DNA from: Fontivita pretiosa
Lineage (GTDB): Bacteria; Planctomycetota; Phycisphaerae; Tepidisphaerales; Tepidisphaeraceae
DNA: 64,000 nt
Assembly (NCBI RefSeq): GCF_050410795.1
Contig: NZ_CP191258.1
Location: 5,394,001 to 5,458,000, forward strand
Reading direction: 5' to 3'
In this document: positions 16,721 through 25,081 of the stretch, piece after piece
Position numbering within the stretch: position 1 is the first letter of the stretch
Layout of the letters: each line of letters opens with the position of its first letter
Made by a program: the position numbers and the translations under genes
The notes under the pieces: model-generated
What the model was told of the DNA's origin: nothing
Databases searched by the model: none
What the model saw: the letters and a program-made list of their open reading frames with translations, nothing else

Positions 16721-17341
16721 ATGAGTACGGACACGTCGAACGCATCAGGGCGGGCCATGACGAATCCAGGCAGTGCGAATTTCGTTTCACGCGCGGGCTT
16801 GAAGCTCGATTATGCCCTGAATGCGTTTGGCGTCGATGTGTCGGGGCTGGTGTGCGCCGATCTGGGCAGCAACGTCGGAGGTTTCGTGGATTGCCTGCTG
16901 CGTCGAGGCGCTGCCAAAGTTTATGCCATCGACACCGGCTATGGCGTGCTGGATTGGAAACTTCGTCGCGATCCGCGCGTCGTGGTCATGGAACGAACCA
17001 ACGCAATGCACGTGAGCCTGCCCGAGCCGGTGCAGCTCGTGACGATCGATGTCGCCTGGACACGCCAGCGAGCCATCCTCCCGGCCGCCAGGCGGCTGCT
17101 CGATCCGGCAGGGCAGGTTGTCACGCTCATCAAGCCGCACTATGAAGCTCCGCGATCGATGCTCCGCGGCGGCGTGCTGCCGGCCGAGAAGCTCGATCAG
17201 GTGCTTGAATCCGTCCGAGCCGACATCGCCGCGGCCGGATTCCAGATCGTGCAGACCGTCACCAGCCCCATCACGGGCTGGAAGGGAAATATCGAAGTGC
17301 TTGCGCATCTACGTCCCGTCCCGCGGCATCCTTGCGGCTGA
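16721..17341 (+). CDS. TlyA/FtsJ-like RNA methyltransferase without S4 domain
   Basis: The 206-residue protein matches the methyltransferase half of TlyA, which 2'-O-methylates cytidines in rRNA in other bacteria. Visible family blocks are FVSRAGLKLDYALNAF, a SAM-binding ADLGSNVGGF, AIDTGYGVLDWKLRRDPRV, MERTNA, DVAWTRQRAILP and LIKPHYEAPR. The N-terminal S4 RNA-binding domain of canonical TlyA (about 60 residues) is missing, as upstream sequence encodes the zinc-ribbon protein instead. That neighbour could supply RNA binding, which is speculation. The start is uncertain: the ATG at 16757 is also possible. The 3' end overlaps the convergent membrane protein gene by 71 bp. Confidence 0.75.
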   Translation: MSTDTSNASGRAMTNPGSANFVSRAGLKLDYALNAFGVDVSGLVCADLGSNVGGFVDCLLRRGAAKVYAIDTGYGVLDWKLRRDPRVVVMERTNAMHVSLPEPVQLVTIDVAWTRQRAILPAARRLLDPAGQVVTLIKPHYEAPRSMLRGGVLPAEKLDQVLESVRADIAAAGFQIVQTVTSPITGWKGNIEVLAHLRPVPRHPCG

Positions 17342-18725
17342 GCAGCACATGCCAGCCCGGACCCAGCGTCGCAGCGCGATCGGTCACGTCGATCCAGCCG
17401 GCGGCACGCAGATCCTCAAGCGTCACCTTGCGATTCGCATCGGAGTTGTAGATCGAGTACATCGGATCGTAAATGACGATCACGCCCGGCGTGGAGCTGT
17501 CGGCCATCAGCTCGCGCCGCCACTCCAGTGCCCGCGGCGAGGTACCCACCATGTCCATGAAGTAGTAGATCGCCTGATGCGCGGTCGCGATGCGCGGGAA
17601 GTCCGCGGCGATGCCGCAATGCTGATACCACAGCACGGCCCGGCGGGCGCGATGCCAGTCTTCATCCAGCACAACTGGAACGACCTTGTAGTAAACATTG
17701 GCCAGGATCGGCGCCAGCGCCGCGATCCCCGCGAACAGCACTGGCCGCCGCCAGTTGAAACGCTCGAAGACCCACTGCCACCCGCAGGCCGATAGCAACC
17801 CCCACAGCGGCGCCACGACGAGCATGTAGCGGATCTCGCCGCTGCTGGCGAGCCTGCCGGCGGCGTACAGGACGCTATGGACCAGAAGGATCAGCAGCGG
17901 AATCGCCGCGATCAGAGTCTGCTCACGCTGGCGCGACATCAGGCTTCTCGTGATCCCAACGCATGTGGCGGGAAACACGATCGGCGAGACGATCGCCGGC
18001 AGGAACAGCACGAAGCGGAAGACCGTGCCTGATTCGTAGAGGCTCTGGCCGGCGTAGGGCCAGTTGTCGGCCAGCCATCGCCACCACGGCCCGGGCTTGC
18101 CATACAGCAGCCACCCCGCGTGGTTCCACAGGATCAACGGGATCGGCAGAATCAGCAGCCACCACCAGCGGCGATGGGCCATCAGCGCCGCCGCCGCTAG
18201 CAGGATAAAGCCGAATCCTTCGGGCCGGCCCAGCGGCATCAGGCCAGCCAGCAGCGCCATCGCCGGCCACCGACGTCTCTGATACGCCCAGAATGCCAGC
18301 CCCACCAGCAGCGAAAAGGGCAATTCGGTCAGCTCGCTAAAGGAGTGAAGGAACACCAGCGGCTGGGCCAGGGTGAAGATCAGCGCCAGCACCGGCCAGC
18401 GATACCGCTGGTTGACCGCGATGCGATAAGCGACCAGCGCGCAGGCAATCGCAATCGCGCAGCTCATCAGTCGCACCCCAAGCCGGCCCCCCAGCAGCGC
18501 CGGCACGGCGTAGATCCCGGTGCAGATCGGCCGGCCCCAGACGTTCACGAAATAATGAGGCTGCTCCCAGGCGAAGCGGGCATAGAGATAGTGTGTGCAG
18601 GCGTCGGCTTCCAGAAATCCCTCCGAGCTCACCGCCGCCGCCACCGACAACGCCGCGAAAATGCCGATGGACAGACCGATCGGCACAAGCGACTGACGGG
18701 CAGTGGTCGCGAGCTGACGCTGCAT
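17271..18725 (-). CDS. Multi-pass membrane protein, probable GT-C glycosyltransferase
   Basis: The 484-residue protein has about 9-11 hydrophobic helices over residues 15-360 and a soluble C-terminal part. Its first extracytoplasmic loop contains EADACTHYLYAR, an acidic motif in the position of the catalytic Asp/Glu of GT-C transferases (ArnT/PMT-like), which use polyprenyl-phosphate sugars. GRPICTG and GRPEGFGF loops follow. The family match is by architecture only; no sugar or acceptor is implied. The gene is convergent with and overlaps the TlyA-like gene. Confidence 0.65.
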   Translation of the reverse strand: MQRQLATTARQSLVPIGLSIGIFAALSVAAAVSSEGFLEADACTHYLYARFAWEQPHYFVNVWGRPICTGIYAVPALLGGRLGVRLMSCAIAIACALVAYRIAVNQRYRWPVLALIFTLAQPLVFLHSFSELTELPFSLLVGLAFWAYQRRRWPAMALLAGLMPLGRPEGFGFILLAAAALMAHRRWWWLLILPIPLILWNHAGWLLYGKPGPWWRWLADNWPYAGQSLYESGTVFRFVLFLPAIVSPIVFPATCVGITRSLMSRQREQTLIAAIPLLILLVHSVLYAAGRLASSGEIRYMLVVAPLWGLLSACGWQWVFERFNWRRPVLFAGIAALAPILANVYYKVVPVVLDEDWHRARRAVLWYQHCGIAADFPRIATAHQAIYYFMDMVGTSPRALEWRRELMADSSTPGVIVIYDPMYSIYNSDANRKVTLEDLRAAGWIDVTDRAATLGPGWHVLLSRKDAAGRDVDAQALRYFPSSP

Positions 18726-18832
18726 CCGGCCGGATTATGCGACAACACGACAGCCAAGGGAATCGAGCCTGCTCGTAGCTTCGCCACCAGGCCCCTGCGG
18801 GCCCCTCAGACTCCGACAGGTTGCGGGCGTGG

Positions 18833-19894
18833 TTACAGCTTCCGCAGACGGGTAAGCTCGGCGTCGCGCTTGCGCTGTCGCTCGGTGGCCTTGTGAAGGG
18901 CGCGACGCTCCCACCAGGAAAGGCTTTGCATCCCGTGGGCAGAGACCTTGGCCAGGATCTGATCGATCCGCTGGCGTTCCTTTCGCTCGGCGCGGGCCAG
19001 TTTCATCGCCCGCCGCGCTGCCCAGCGACCGCGGCGCTTGGGTCGGGGCGAAAAGGTCTCGTATGCGGCGCTGTAATCCGTGGAGTCTTCCTCAAGATCG
19101 AACGGCCCGGCGGCCAGGAGCATCCGCCGCGTGTTCAGGCAGTTGATGAAGCAGAAAATGGCGATCAGCGTCAGCAGCAGGCCCCCGCCCAGCGTCCCCA
19201 GCGTGGCGATGCCGATCATGCCCAGCAGGACCGATCCGCCCAGGCCGATGTTGACCATCAGCATCATCGACTTGTAGTGCCCGACGAACTTCCAGAGGAT
19301 GGCCTGGAGCAATTGCCCGCCGTCCAGCGGGAAAATCGGCAACAGGTTGAACAGCAGCAGGATGTAGCTGCACACGAAGATCCAGTACAGGTAGTTGTAG
19401 ACGCGGAACCAGCCCTGACGCGGCACGTTTTCGGCCCAGGACCAGGGCGTCAGCAGCACGTCCCCGCTGAGCAGGTAGATGCCCAATCCGCAAATCAGGC
19501 AGATGACGACGTTGACCAGCGGCCCGCCCGCGACCGTGACCAGCCGCGACCACCAGTTGTTGCGGGACATGGTCATCGCCAGTCCTCCCAGCGGGGTCAT
19601 CATGATCTCGCTGGCATCTCCGCCGGTGGCGCGGGCGGCGAAGCAGTGTCCGAACTCGTGCAGCAGGACGACGCCGAACAGGATCGTCATGCTCTGGACA
19701 CGCATCTCGACGGTGCTGCCTCGCCCCAGGCCGAACAAAAGCACCAGCAGGATGAAGAGCAGAAAACTGGCGTGGGCGCGGACGCGGATGCCGAAGGCGG
19801 TGAACAGCGGCACGGAGCCGACCAGCAGCCACATCAGCGGATTGCTCGCGCCGCTGCCGCTGTCGCGGTAATATGATCGGTCCTGATATCCCAT
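18833..19894 (-). CDS. Site-2-type intramembrane metalloprotease (M50 family)
   Basis: The 353-residue membrane protein has the zinc-binding HEFGH motif in a hydrophobic helix near residue 79 and the second motif FPLDGGQLL near 170, with the ligand Asp. These define M50 site-2 proteases, which cleave membrane-embedded substrates such as anti-sigma factors. No PDZ domain is seen. The C-terminal 80 residues are basic and rich in Arg/Lys/Glu. The start is placed at the ATG at 19894 (MGYQDRSYY); a longer frame to 19951 reads through a 10-bp tandem repeat (GTAGTTCACG type) and is less likely. Substrate unknown. Confidence 0.85.
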   Translation of the reverse strand: MGYQDRSYYRDSGSGASNPLMWLLVGSVPLFTAFGIRVRAHASFLLFILLVLLFGLGRGSTVEMRVQSMTILFGVVLLHEFGHCFAARATGGDASEIMMTPLGGLAMTMSRNNWWSRLVTVAGGPLVNVVICLICGLGIYLLSGDVLLTPWSWAENVPRQGWFRVYNYLYWIFVCSYILLLFNLLPIFPLDGGQLLQAILWKFVGHYKSMMLMVNIGLGGSVLLGMIGIATLGTLGGGLLLTLIAIFCFINCLNTRRMLLAAGPFDLEEDSTDYSAAYETFSPRPKRRGRWAARRAMKLARAERKERQRIDQILAKVSAHGMQSLSWWERRALHKATERQRKRDAELTRLRKL

Positions 19895-19993
19895 CCGTGA
19901 ACTACCGTGAACTACACATGCGTTGGTTGATCGCCTGAAACATCGTTGCAACTGCTCTGCGGCTGAGTGCAGCGCAGAGGGAGCAGTCTTCCA

Positions 19994-20536
19994 TCACGCG
20001 CTGCCGCTGCGACGCTGGCGATCGTACATCAGCAGGGCCGCGATCGATTTGCCGTCGGCGATCTGGCCGGTGGCGGCCATCTCGATCGCCTGCTCCAGGT
20101 CCGTCGGCAGCAGCTCGATTTCCTCGCCTTCCTCCAGAGCCTGCTGCTGTTTTTCCAGATCGTAGGCGACAAAGGCGTACATCTTCTCGCTGAGAATGCC
20201 CGGAGAGGTGTAAAAGCTGCCCAGGGACTTCAGTCGCCCGGCCAGGTAGCCAGTCTCCTCCAGCAGTTCGCGTCCGGCACAGTTCATGGGCATTTCATTG
20301 TGATCGAGCGTTCCGGCCGGCAATTCCACGAGGAACTGCCCGATCGCATAACGGCGGTTGCGGATCAGCAGCACCGTTTGCGCATCCAGCAGCGGCACCA
20401 CGACCACCGCCCCGGGATGTACGCACACCTCGCGGGCCACGCGCCGGCCGGTCTGCGGGTCGCGAAGATGGTGCACCTCCAGCCGAATCTTGCGACCCTC
20501 GAAGATCACCTGCTTTTCGATCAGCTCATAGGCCAT
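19994..20536 (-). CDS. NUDIX hydrolase, ADP-ribose pyrophosphatase type
   Basis: The 180-residue protein has a full NUDIX box, GTLDHNE followed by REllEETGY (pattern GX5EX7REUXEEXGU), near residues 75-97. The N-terminal strands with GRKIRLEVHHL and the proline 15-16 residues after the box (SPGILSEKM) fit the ADP-ribose pyrophosphatase (NudF) group, which cleaves ADP-ribose to AMP and ribose 5-phosphate. Substrate assignment is by family resemblance. It stands between the protease gene and a divergent small membrane protein. Confidence 0.85.
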   Translation of the reverse strand: MAYELIEKQVIFEGRKIRLEVHHLRDPQTGRRVAREVCVHPGAVVVVPLLDAQTVLLIRNRRYAIGQFLVELPAGTLDHNEMPMNCAGRELLEETGYLAGRLKSLGSFYTSPGILSEKMYAFVAYDLEKQQQALEEGEEIELLPTDLEQAIEMAATGQIADGKSIAALLMYDRQRRSGSA

Positions 20537-20676
20537 GGGTGGCGGCTCCTCGCCGGGCCATTATAACCGCGCCGGCACAGCGCGGAGGATCCGAAGCCTG
20601 GATGCAGGTAATTTGCCTTGGCGCAGGCGGAAGTTTGCGTTCAATTTTGCCTCGACTCTGCTAAGGTAGCCCCCGG

Positions 20677-21192
20677 ATGCGACGCGCAACGTCGGTTTAC
20701 ATCCTGATGCTGCTGGCATTCGCCGTCGGGCTGTGGGCCATCCTCAGCTTCGGCTCGCTGCTGTTGCGCGCGCCGACGGATTTGGCCGGGCTCTGGCATG
20801 TCTATTCCCCCGGCGATGAGCAGTCCGGCGCCGATCCGCTGCATGTGGTGCGCATCGACCAGTCCGGTCGCTATTTCCACATCAACTTCGACGGCCAGAG
20901 AATGTCGCTGAAGCAGGCCGGCGAGCAGATCGATGCCGCCCGCATCGGCCCGGATCTCGTGACCATTCGTCTGGTCAACGGCCAGACGGAATTGATGTTT
21001 GTCGGGGCCGCAGACGCCGAGGTCTACACACTTTCGGCGCGGGGGCGATGGAACGGGACCTGGCGGGTCGTGCGCGTCGAGCGGCCCCACTCACGGCGTT
21101 CCAGGGATCGAACCGGACCCCGCACCACCCCCGCTGTCCATACGATCTCGCCGAGAACGAACCCTACGATCCAGATCGATGCACGGCTATAG
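20677..21192 (+). CDS. Membrane-anchored protein of unknown function
   Basis: The 171-residue protein has one N-terminal transmembrane helix (about residues 8-28) followed by a soluble domain of beta strands (LAGLWHVYSPGD..., SGRYFHINFDGQ...), and a polar Arg/Thr-rich tail. The domain recalls small lipocalin-like exported domains by strand pattern only. The last 14 bp overlap the antiporter gene, suggesting co-transcription, so it may serve that transporter. A -10-like TAAGGT with TTCAAT 16 bp upstream lies 9 nt before the ATG. Confidence 0.65.
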   Translation: MRRATSVYILMLLAFAVGLWAILSFGSLLLRAPTDLAGLWHVYSPGDEQSGADPLHVVRIDQSGRYFHINFDGQRMSLKQAGEQIDAARIGPDLVTIRLVNGQTELMFVGAADAEVYTLSARGRWNGTWRVVRVERPHSRRSRDRTGPRTTPAVHTISPRTNPTIQIDARL

Positions 21193-23326
21193 CCTTATCC
21201 TCACGCTGCTGCTCCAGCTCGCGCTGATCCTGGCGCTGAGCCGGTTCATGGGGTGGTTCTTCGGTTATTTTCGCCAGCCCCAGGTCATGGGCGAAATGAT
21301 CGCCGGCATCATGCTGGGTCCTAGCCTGCTTGGCTGGCTGGCGCCCGGTCTGGCGCAGCAGCTTTTTCCGCCGCAGAGCGTCCCGTACCTGAGCATTCTC
21401 AGCCAGGTCGGGGTGATCTTCTTTCTGTTTCTGATCGGGCTGGAGCTGGATCCGAAGCTGCTGAAGAACCGCGGGCACACCGCGGTGGTGGTCAGTCACG
21501 TGAGCATCGTGGCGCCGTTCCTGCTCGGCGCGGCGCTGACGCTGTACCTGTACCCGCGAGTGTTCAACGACGCGCCGTACATGAAATTCACCTCGGTAGC
21601 GCTGTTCATGGGCGCGGCCATGAGCGTCACGGCATTCCCCGTGCTGGCGCGAATCCTGACCGAGCGCAACCTCCACAAGACTAACATCGGCGCCATCAGC
21701 ATCACCTGCGCCGCCGTCGATGACGTAACTGCCTGGTGCATGCTTGCCTTTGTCGTGGGCATCGCCCGCGCCGACGGACTGATGCCCGGCCTGCGCACCG
21801 CGGGGATGTCCCTGGCCTACGTGGCATTCATGTTCTTCGTGGTCCGCCCATTCCTCAGGCGGCTCCAGTCGGTCTACGAGCGACAGGGGCGGCTGTCGCA
21901 GAACCTGGTGGCGGTGATCTTCCTGCTGACGCTCATGTCGGCCTACACCACCGAAGCGATCGGCATCCACGCCCTGTTCGGTGCATTTCTCATGGGCGCG
22001 ATCATGCCCAAGGGAACGCAGTTTGTGCGGGCTCTAAGCGAAAAGCTCGAGGACTACACCGTCATTTTCCTGCTGCCGATCTTCTTTGCCTACACCGGCC
22101 TGCGAACGCAGATCGGGCTGTTGAACAACGTCGAGCTGTGGTTCGATACGGTGCTGATCATCCTGGTCGCGTGCCTGGGCAAGTTCGGCGGCTCCGCGCT
22201 GGCCGGGCGGGCGTGCGGGCTGAGCTGGTCGGACGCATCGACGGTCGGAATCCTGATGAACACCCGCGGGCTGATGGAACTGGTGATCCTCAACATCGGA
22301 CTGCAGGAAGGCGTGATCACGTCGGCGGTGTTCGCGATGATGGTGATCATGGCCCTGGTCACCACCGCGATGACCACGCCGGTGTTGCATTTGATCTTCC
22401 CCACCCGGCTGCCCGCCGTCTCTCCCGCGCGCGAACCGCGTGCCGCCAGAGGGTACACCGTGCTCATCCCGGTTTCGCTGCCCGAGAGCGGACCGGCCCT
22501 GGCTCATCTGGCGGCAGCGCTGGTCGCGCAACACGCCGGCCGCGGACGCGCCCTGGCCCTGCACCTGCGACGCCCATCCGAGCACGAAGCCTACCGTGCC
22601 GGGCTGGATGACTCGTTGGCCGATGCCCCGCTGGCGCCGCTGACCCCGCTCATGGCCGAAGCCAGCAAGCATAAGCTGCCCGTCGAGCCGATCAGCTTTG
22701 TCTCCAGCGACGTGGCCGAAGACATCGCCGCCGTCGCCAGGGCACGCGATGTCGATCTGGTCCTGATGGGCTTCCACAAACCAGTGTTCAGCAAGACGAT
22801 CCTCGGCGGCATCGTGCATCGCGTGCTCCAGCAGGCGCCAACGGACGTGGCGATTCTCGTCGACCGGGGCTTGGAGGACTCCAGACGCATCCTCGTGCCG
22901 TATCTGGGCAGCGCGCACGACCGGCTGGCGATGGAGCTTGCGGCGCGCCTGGCCCGAGCGACGGGCGCATCGGTGACGGTGCTGCACGTGGTGGATCCCA
23001 CCGGCACCCGCGCCAGACTCGGCGCCAAGGCGGAGATGGAACGTGTTTTCCATCAGGGGCCGGATCAGCCGCCGGTGACGTTCCGCGTCGTGGAGGATCA
23101 TTCGCCGGTGGATGTGGTCCTGCGTGAAGGTTCGCAATACGACCTGGTGGTGGTCGGGTTGACCGAGGAATGGGGATTGGAATCGAAGCTGATTGGATTC
23201 CGTTCTGAACGGCTGGCGCGCGAGCTTCCCGGCTCCCTGCTGATCGTACGCAAGGGCGCCCGCGCCGCCGCGAGCGCCGACTCTCCAGCCGACATCACGA
23301 CCGCGGCGCAGACCGCCAAGCTGTGA
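21179..23326 (+). CDS. Kef/CPA2-type cation:proton antiporter with two USP-like domains
   Basis: The 715-residue protein has about twelve transmembrane helices (residues 5-400), with the CPA2 signature stretch GEMIAGIMLGPSLLGW near 35-50 and the conserved ITCAAVDDVTAW segment with its paired Asp near 185. The C-terminal 300 residues form two universal-stress-protein-like modules (about 425-560 and 575-700), in place of the TrkA-N domain of KefB/KefC. Such proteins exchange Na+ or K+ for H+; the ion is not determined. The ATG at 21179 lies inside the end of the preceding gene. A longer frame starting at 20999 would fully overlap it and lacks family similarity. Confidence 0.85.
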   Translation: MHGYSLILTLLLQLALILALSRFMGWFFGYFRQPQVMGEMIAGIMLGPSLLGWLAPGLAQQLFPPQSVPYLSILSQVGVIFFLFLIGLELDPKLLKNRGHTAVVVSHVSIVAPFLLGAALTLYLYPRVFNDAPYMKFTSVALFMGAAMSVTAFPVLARILTERNLHKTNIGAISITCAAVDDVTAWCMLAFVVGIARADGLMPGLRTAGMSLAYVAFMFFVVRPFLRRLQSVYERQGRLSQNLVAVIFLLTLMSAYTTEAIGIHALFGAFLMGAIMPKGTQFVRALSEKLEDYTVIFLLPIFFAYTGLRTQIGLLNNVELWFDTVLIILVACLGKFGGSALAGRACGLSWSDASTVGILMNTRGLMELVILNIGLQEGVITSAVFAMMVIMALVTTAMTTPVLHLIFPTRLPAVSPAREPRAARGYTVLIPVSLPESGPALAHLAAALVAQHAGRGRALALHLRRPSEHEAYRAGLDDSLADAPLAPLTPLMAEASKHKLPVEPISFVSSDVAEDIAAVARARDVDLVLMGFHKPVFSKTILGGIVHRVLQQAPTDVAILVDRGLEDSRRILVPYLGSAHDRLAMELAARLARATGASVTVLHVVDPTGTRARLGAKAEMERVFHQGPDQPPVTFRVVEDHSPVDVVLREGSQYDLVVVGLTEEWGLESKLIGFRSERLARELPGSLLIVRKGARAAASADSPADITTAAQTAKL

Positions 23327-23356
23327 ACCCGATGTCCTCCGCAAAGTGATCTGACC

Positions 23357-23385
23357 TGTCACGGCAGATCGCTGATGGGTAGAAT
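23357..23385 (+). promoter_or_regulatory. Leaderless promoter of UDP-sugar pyrophosphorylase gene
   Basis: TAGAAT (23380-23385) ends 7 nt before the ATG at 23393. A weak -35 (TGTCAC at 23357, or CTGTCA one base earlier) is 17-18 bp upstream. No Shine-Dalgarno is found. A leaderless mRNA is expected. Confidence 0.5.
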
Positions 23386-23392
23386 CCGCGCC

Positions 23393-24805
23393 ATGGAAAT
23401 CTCGGAACTGCGAAAACGACTGGAAGCGATTGGTCAGGCACATGTGCTGCGTTTCTGGGACGAGCTGAACGAGGCATCGCGCAGCAGGCTTGTGCAGCAG
23501 CTTCAGTCCCTGGATCTGGACCGCATCGCGACGCTGGTCCAGACGCATGTGAAAACCAAACCGACGATCCCCCTGCCCAGGGACATTCAGCCGGTCAAGC
23601 CTTACCCGCGACAGCCCGGCGAGGAGCATCGCAAGCTGTACGACGATGCCCGCCGCCGCGGTCACCAACTGTTGAAAGAGGGAAAGGTGGCGGCGTTTCT
23701 GGTCGCCGGCGGACAGGGCACGCGTCTGGGCTACGACGGCCCCAAGGGCGAGTTTCCCATCACGCCGGTGAAGAACAAGCCGCTGTTTCAGGTCTTCGCC
23801 GAACAGTTGCTGGCTCACTCCCGCGACAGCGGGCGCGCGATCCCCTGGTACATCATGACCAGCGACATCAACGATGCCGCCACGCGCGCCTTTTTCGCCA
23901 GGCACAACTACTTTGGCCATGACCCTGCGAACATCATGTTTTTCCAGCAGGGGATGATGCCCGCGTTCAGCTTCGACGGAAAGATGCTGCTGGACGAGAA
24001 GGATTCGCTGGCGCTGAGCCCTGACGGGCATGGCGGATCATTGCGCGCGCTGTCGCGAAGCGGCGCGCTGGCGGACATGCGTCGCCGCGGCATCGAGCAT
24101 CTGTCCTACTTCCAGGTCGATAACCCGCTGGTGCACACGATCGATCCGTTGTTTCTGGGCCTGCACGACCTGACCGGTTCGGAGATGTCCAGCAAGATGA
24201 TCCCCAAGGCCCACGCGCTGGAGAAGGTGGGCAACTTCGTCATCGCCGACGGCGTGCTTCAGGTCATCGAGTACAGCGACCTGCCGGAATCGCTTGCGGT
24301 TCAGACCAACCCCGACGGCAGCCTGCGATTCAACGCCGGCTCGATCGCCATTCACGCGCTGCGCGTCAGCTTCATCGAGCGATTGAACGCCGGCGGCCAG
24401 CTTCAGCTTCCCTGGCACCGGGCGGAAAAGAAGGTTGCGTACATTGACGAATCCGGGCGGCGGATCAACCCTGACAAGCCCAACGCCGTGAAGCTGGAAC
24501 AGTTCGTCTTCGACGCGATCCCTCTGGCGAAGAATGCGATCGTCTACGAGACCGATCGTGCCGAGGAGTTCAGCCCGGTCAAGAACGCCGACGGCGTCGA
24601 TTCTCCCGCGACGGCGCGGCGGGACCAGATTCGCCGAGCCGCACGCTGGCTCCAGGCCGCGGGCGTGCAGGTGCCCATGCGCGACGGCGAGCCGGATGCG
24701 GTGATCGAGATCTCCCCACTGCTGGCCACCAGCGCCGAACAACTGCGGACCCGACAGCTTCCGCTGCGCCGGATCGAGCCTGGGCAGGTGGTGTATCTGG
24801 AATAG
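23393..24805 (+). CDS. UDP-N-acetylhexosamine pyrophosphorylase, eukaryote-like UAP type
   Basis: The 470-residue enzyme forms UDP-N-acetylglucosamine (or UDP-GalNAc) from UTP and the sugar 1-phosphate. It has the UDPGP-family nucleotide loop AGGQGTRLGYDGPKGEF near residues 107-123 and YFQVDNPL, which contacts uridine, near 238. Its length and full-length similarity are to eukaryotic UAP1/AGX rather than to bacterial GlmU, and it lacks a left-handed beta-helix acetyltransferase domain. UDP-GlcNAc feeds the Mur pathway encoded immediately downstream, which suits the location. The start at 23393 (MEISELRKRL) is chosen because the TAGAAT element sits directly upstream and overlaps the alternative. 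Confidence 0.88.
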   Translation: MEISELRKRLEAIGQAHVLRFWDELNEASRSRLVQQLQSLDLDRIATLVQTHVKTKPTIPLPRDIQPVKPYPRQPGEEHRKLYDDARRRGHQLLKEGKVAAFLVAGGQGTRLGYDGPKGEFPITPVKNKPLFQVFAEQLLAHSRDSGRAIPWYIMTSDINDAATRAFFARHNYFGHDPANIMFFQQGMMPAFSFDGKMLLDEKDSLALSPDGHGGSLRALSRSGALADMRRRGIEHLSYFQVDNPLVHTIDPLFLGLHDLTGSEMSSKMIPKAHALEKVGNFVIADGVLQVIEYSDLPESLAVQTNPDGSLRFNAGSIAIHALRVSFIERLNAGGQLQLPWHRAEKKVAYIDESGRRINPDKPNAVKLEQFVFDAIPLAKNAIVYETDRAEEFSPVKNADGVDSPATARRDQIRRAARWLQAAGVQVPMRDGEPDAVIEISPLLATSAEQLRTRQLPLRRIEPGQVVYLE

Positions 24806-24903
24806 CGCGCTTGACGTGAAGGCGCCTCATCCGGGGCGTGCCTGTTGCTGGAGTCGCGAGCAAACGACGGCGACGTCGAGGTCCGGGTTGGTGCAATGGC
24901 CGC

Positions 24904-24933
24904 CTCACGGGCGTGGCGCGAAACGCCCGTGAG
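24904..24933. repeat. Perfect 11-bp inverted repeat upstream of murE
   Basis: CTCACGGGCGT and ACGCCCGTGAG form a perfect stem with an 8-nt loop, and no T tract follows. Its ACGGGCG core recurs in the dispersed elements at 16278 and 42964. It lies in the 276-bp gap before murE, which contains no convincing gene. Confidence 0.6.
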
Positions 24934-25081
24934 ACGGTGGGTTCACCCCTCCTGGCCGCATTGATCCGGACAGATCGATGTGATACCTTCTGGTCCTGGG
25001 GCATGGCTGCCCGCGCGGCCGATGGCGAGCCTTGGCTCGCCTGAGTCTGGTCCGCGTTCGTGCTGGAACATGGAGGTTCTG

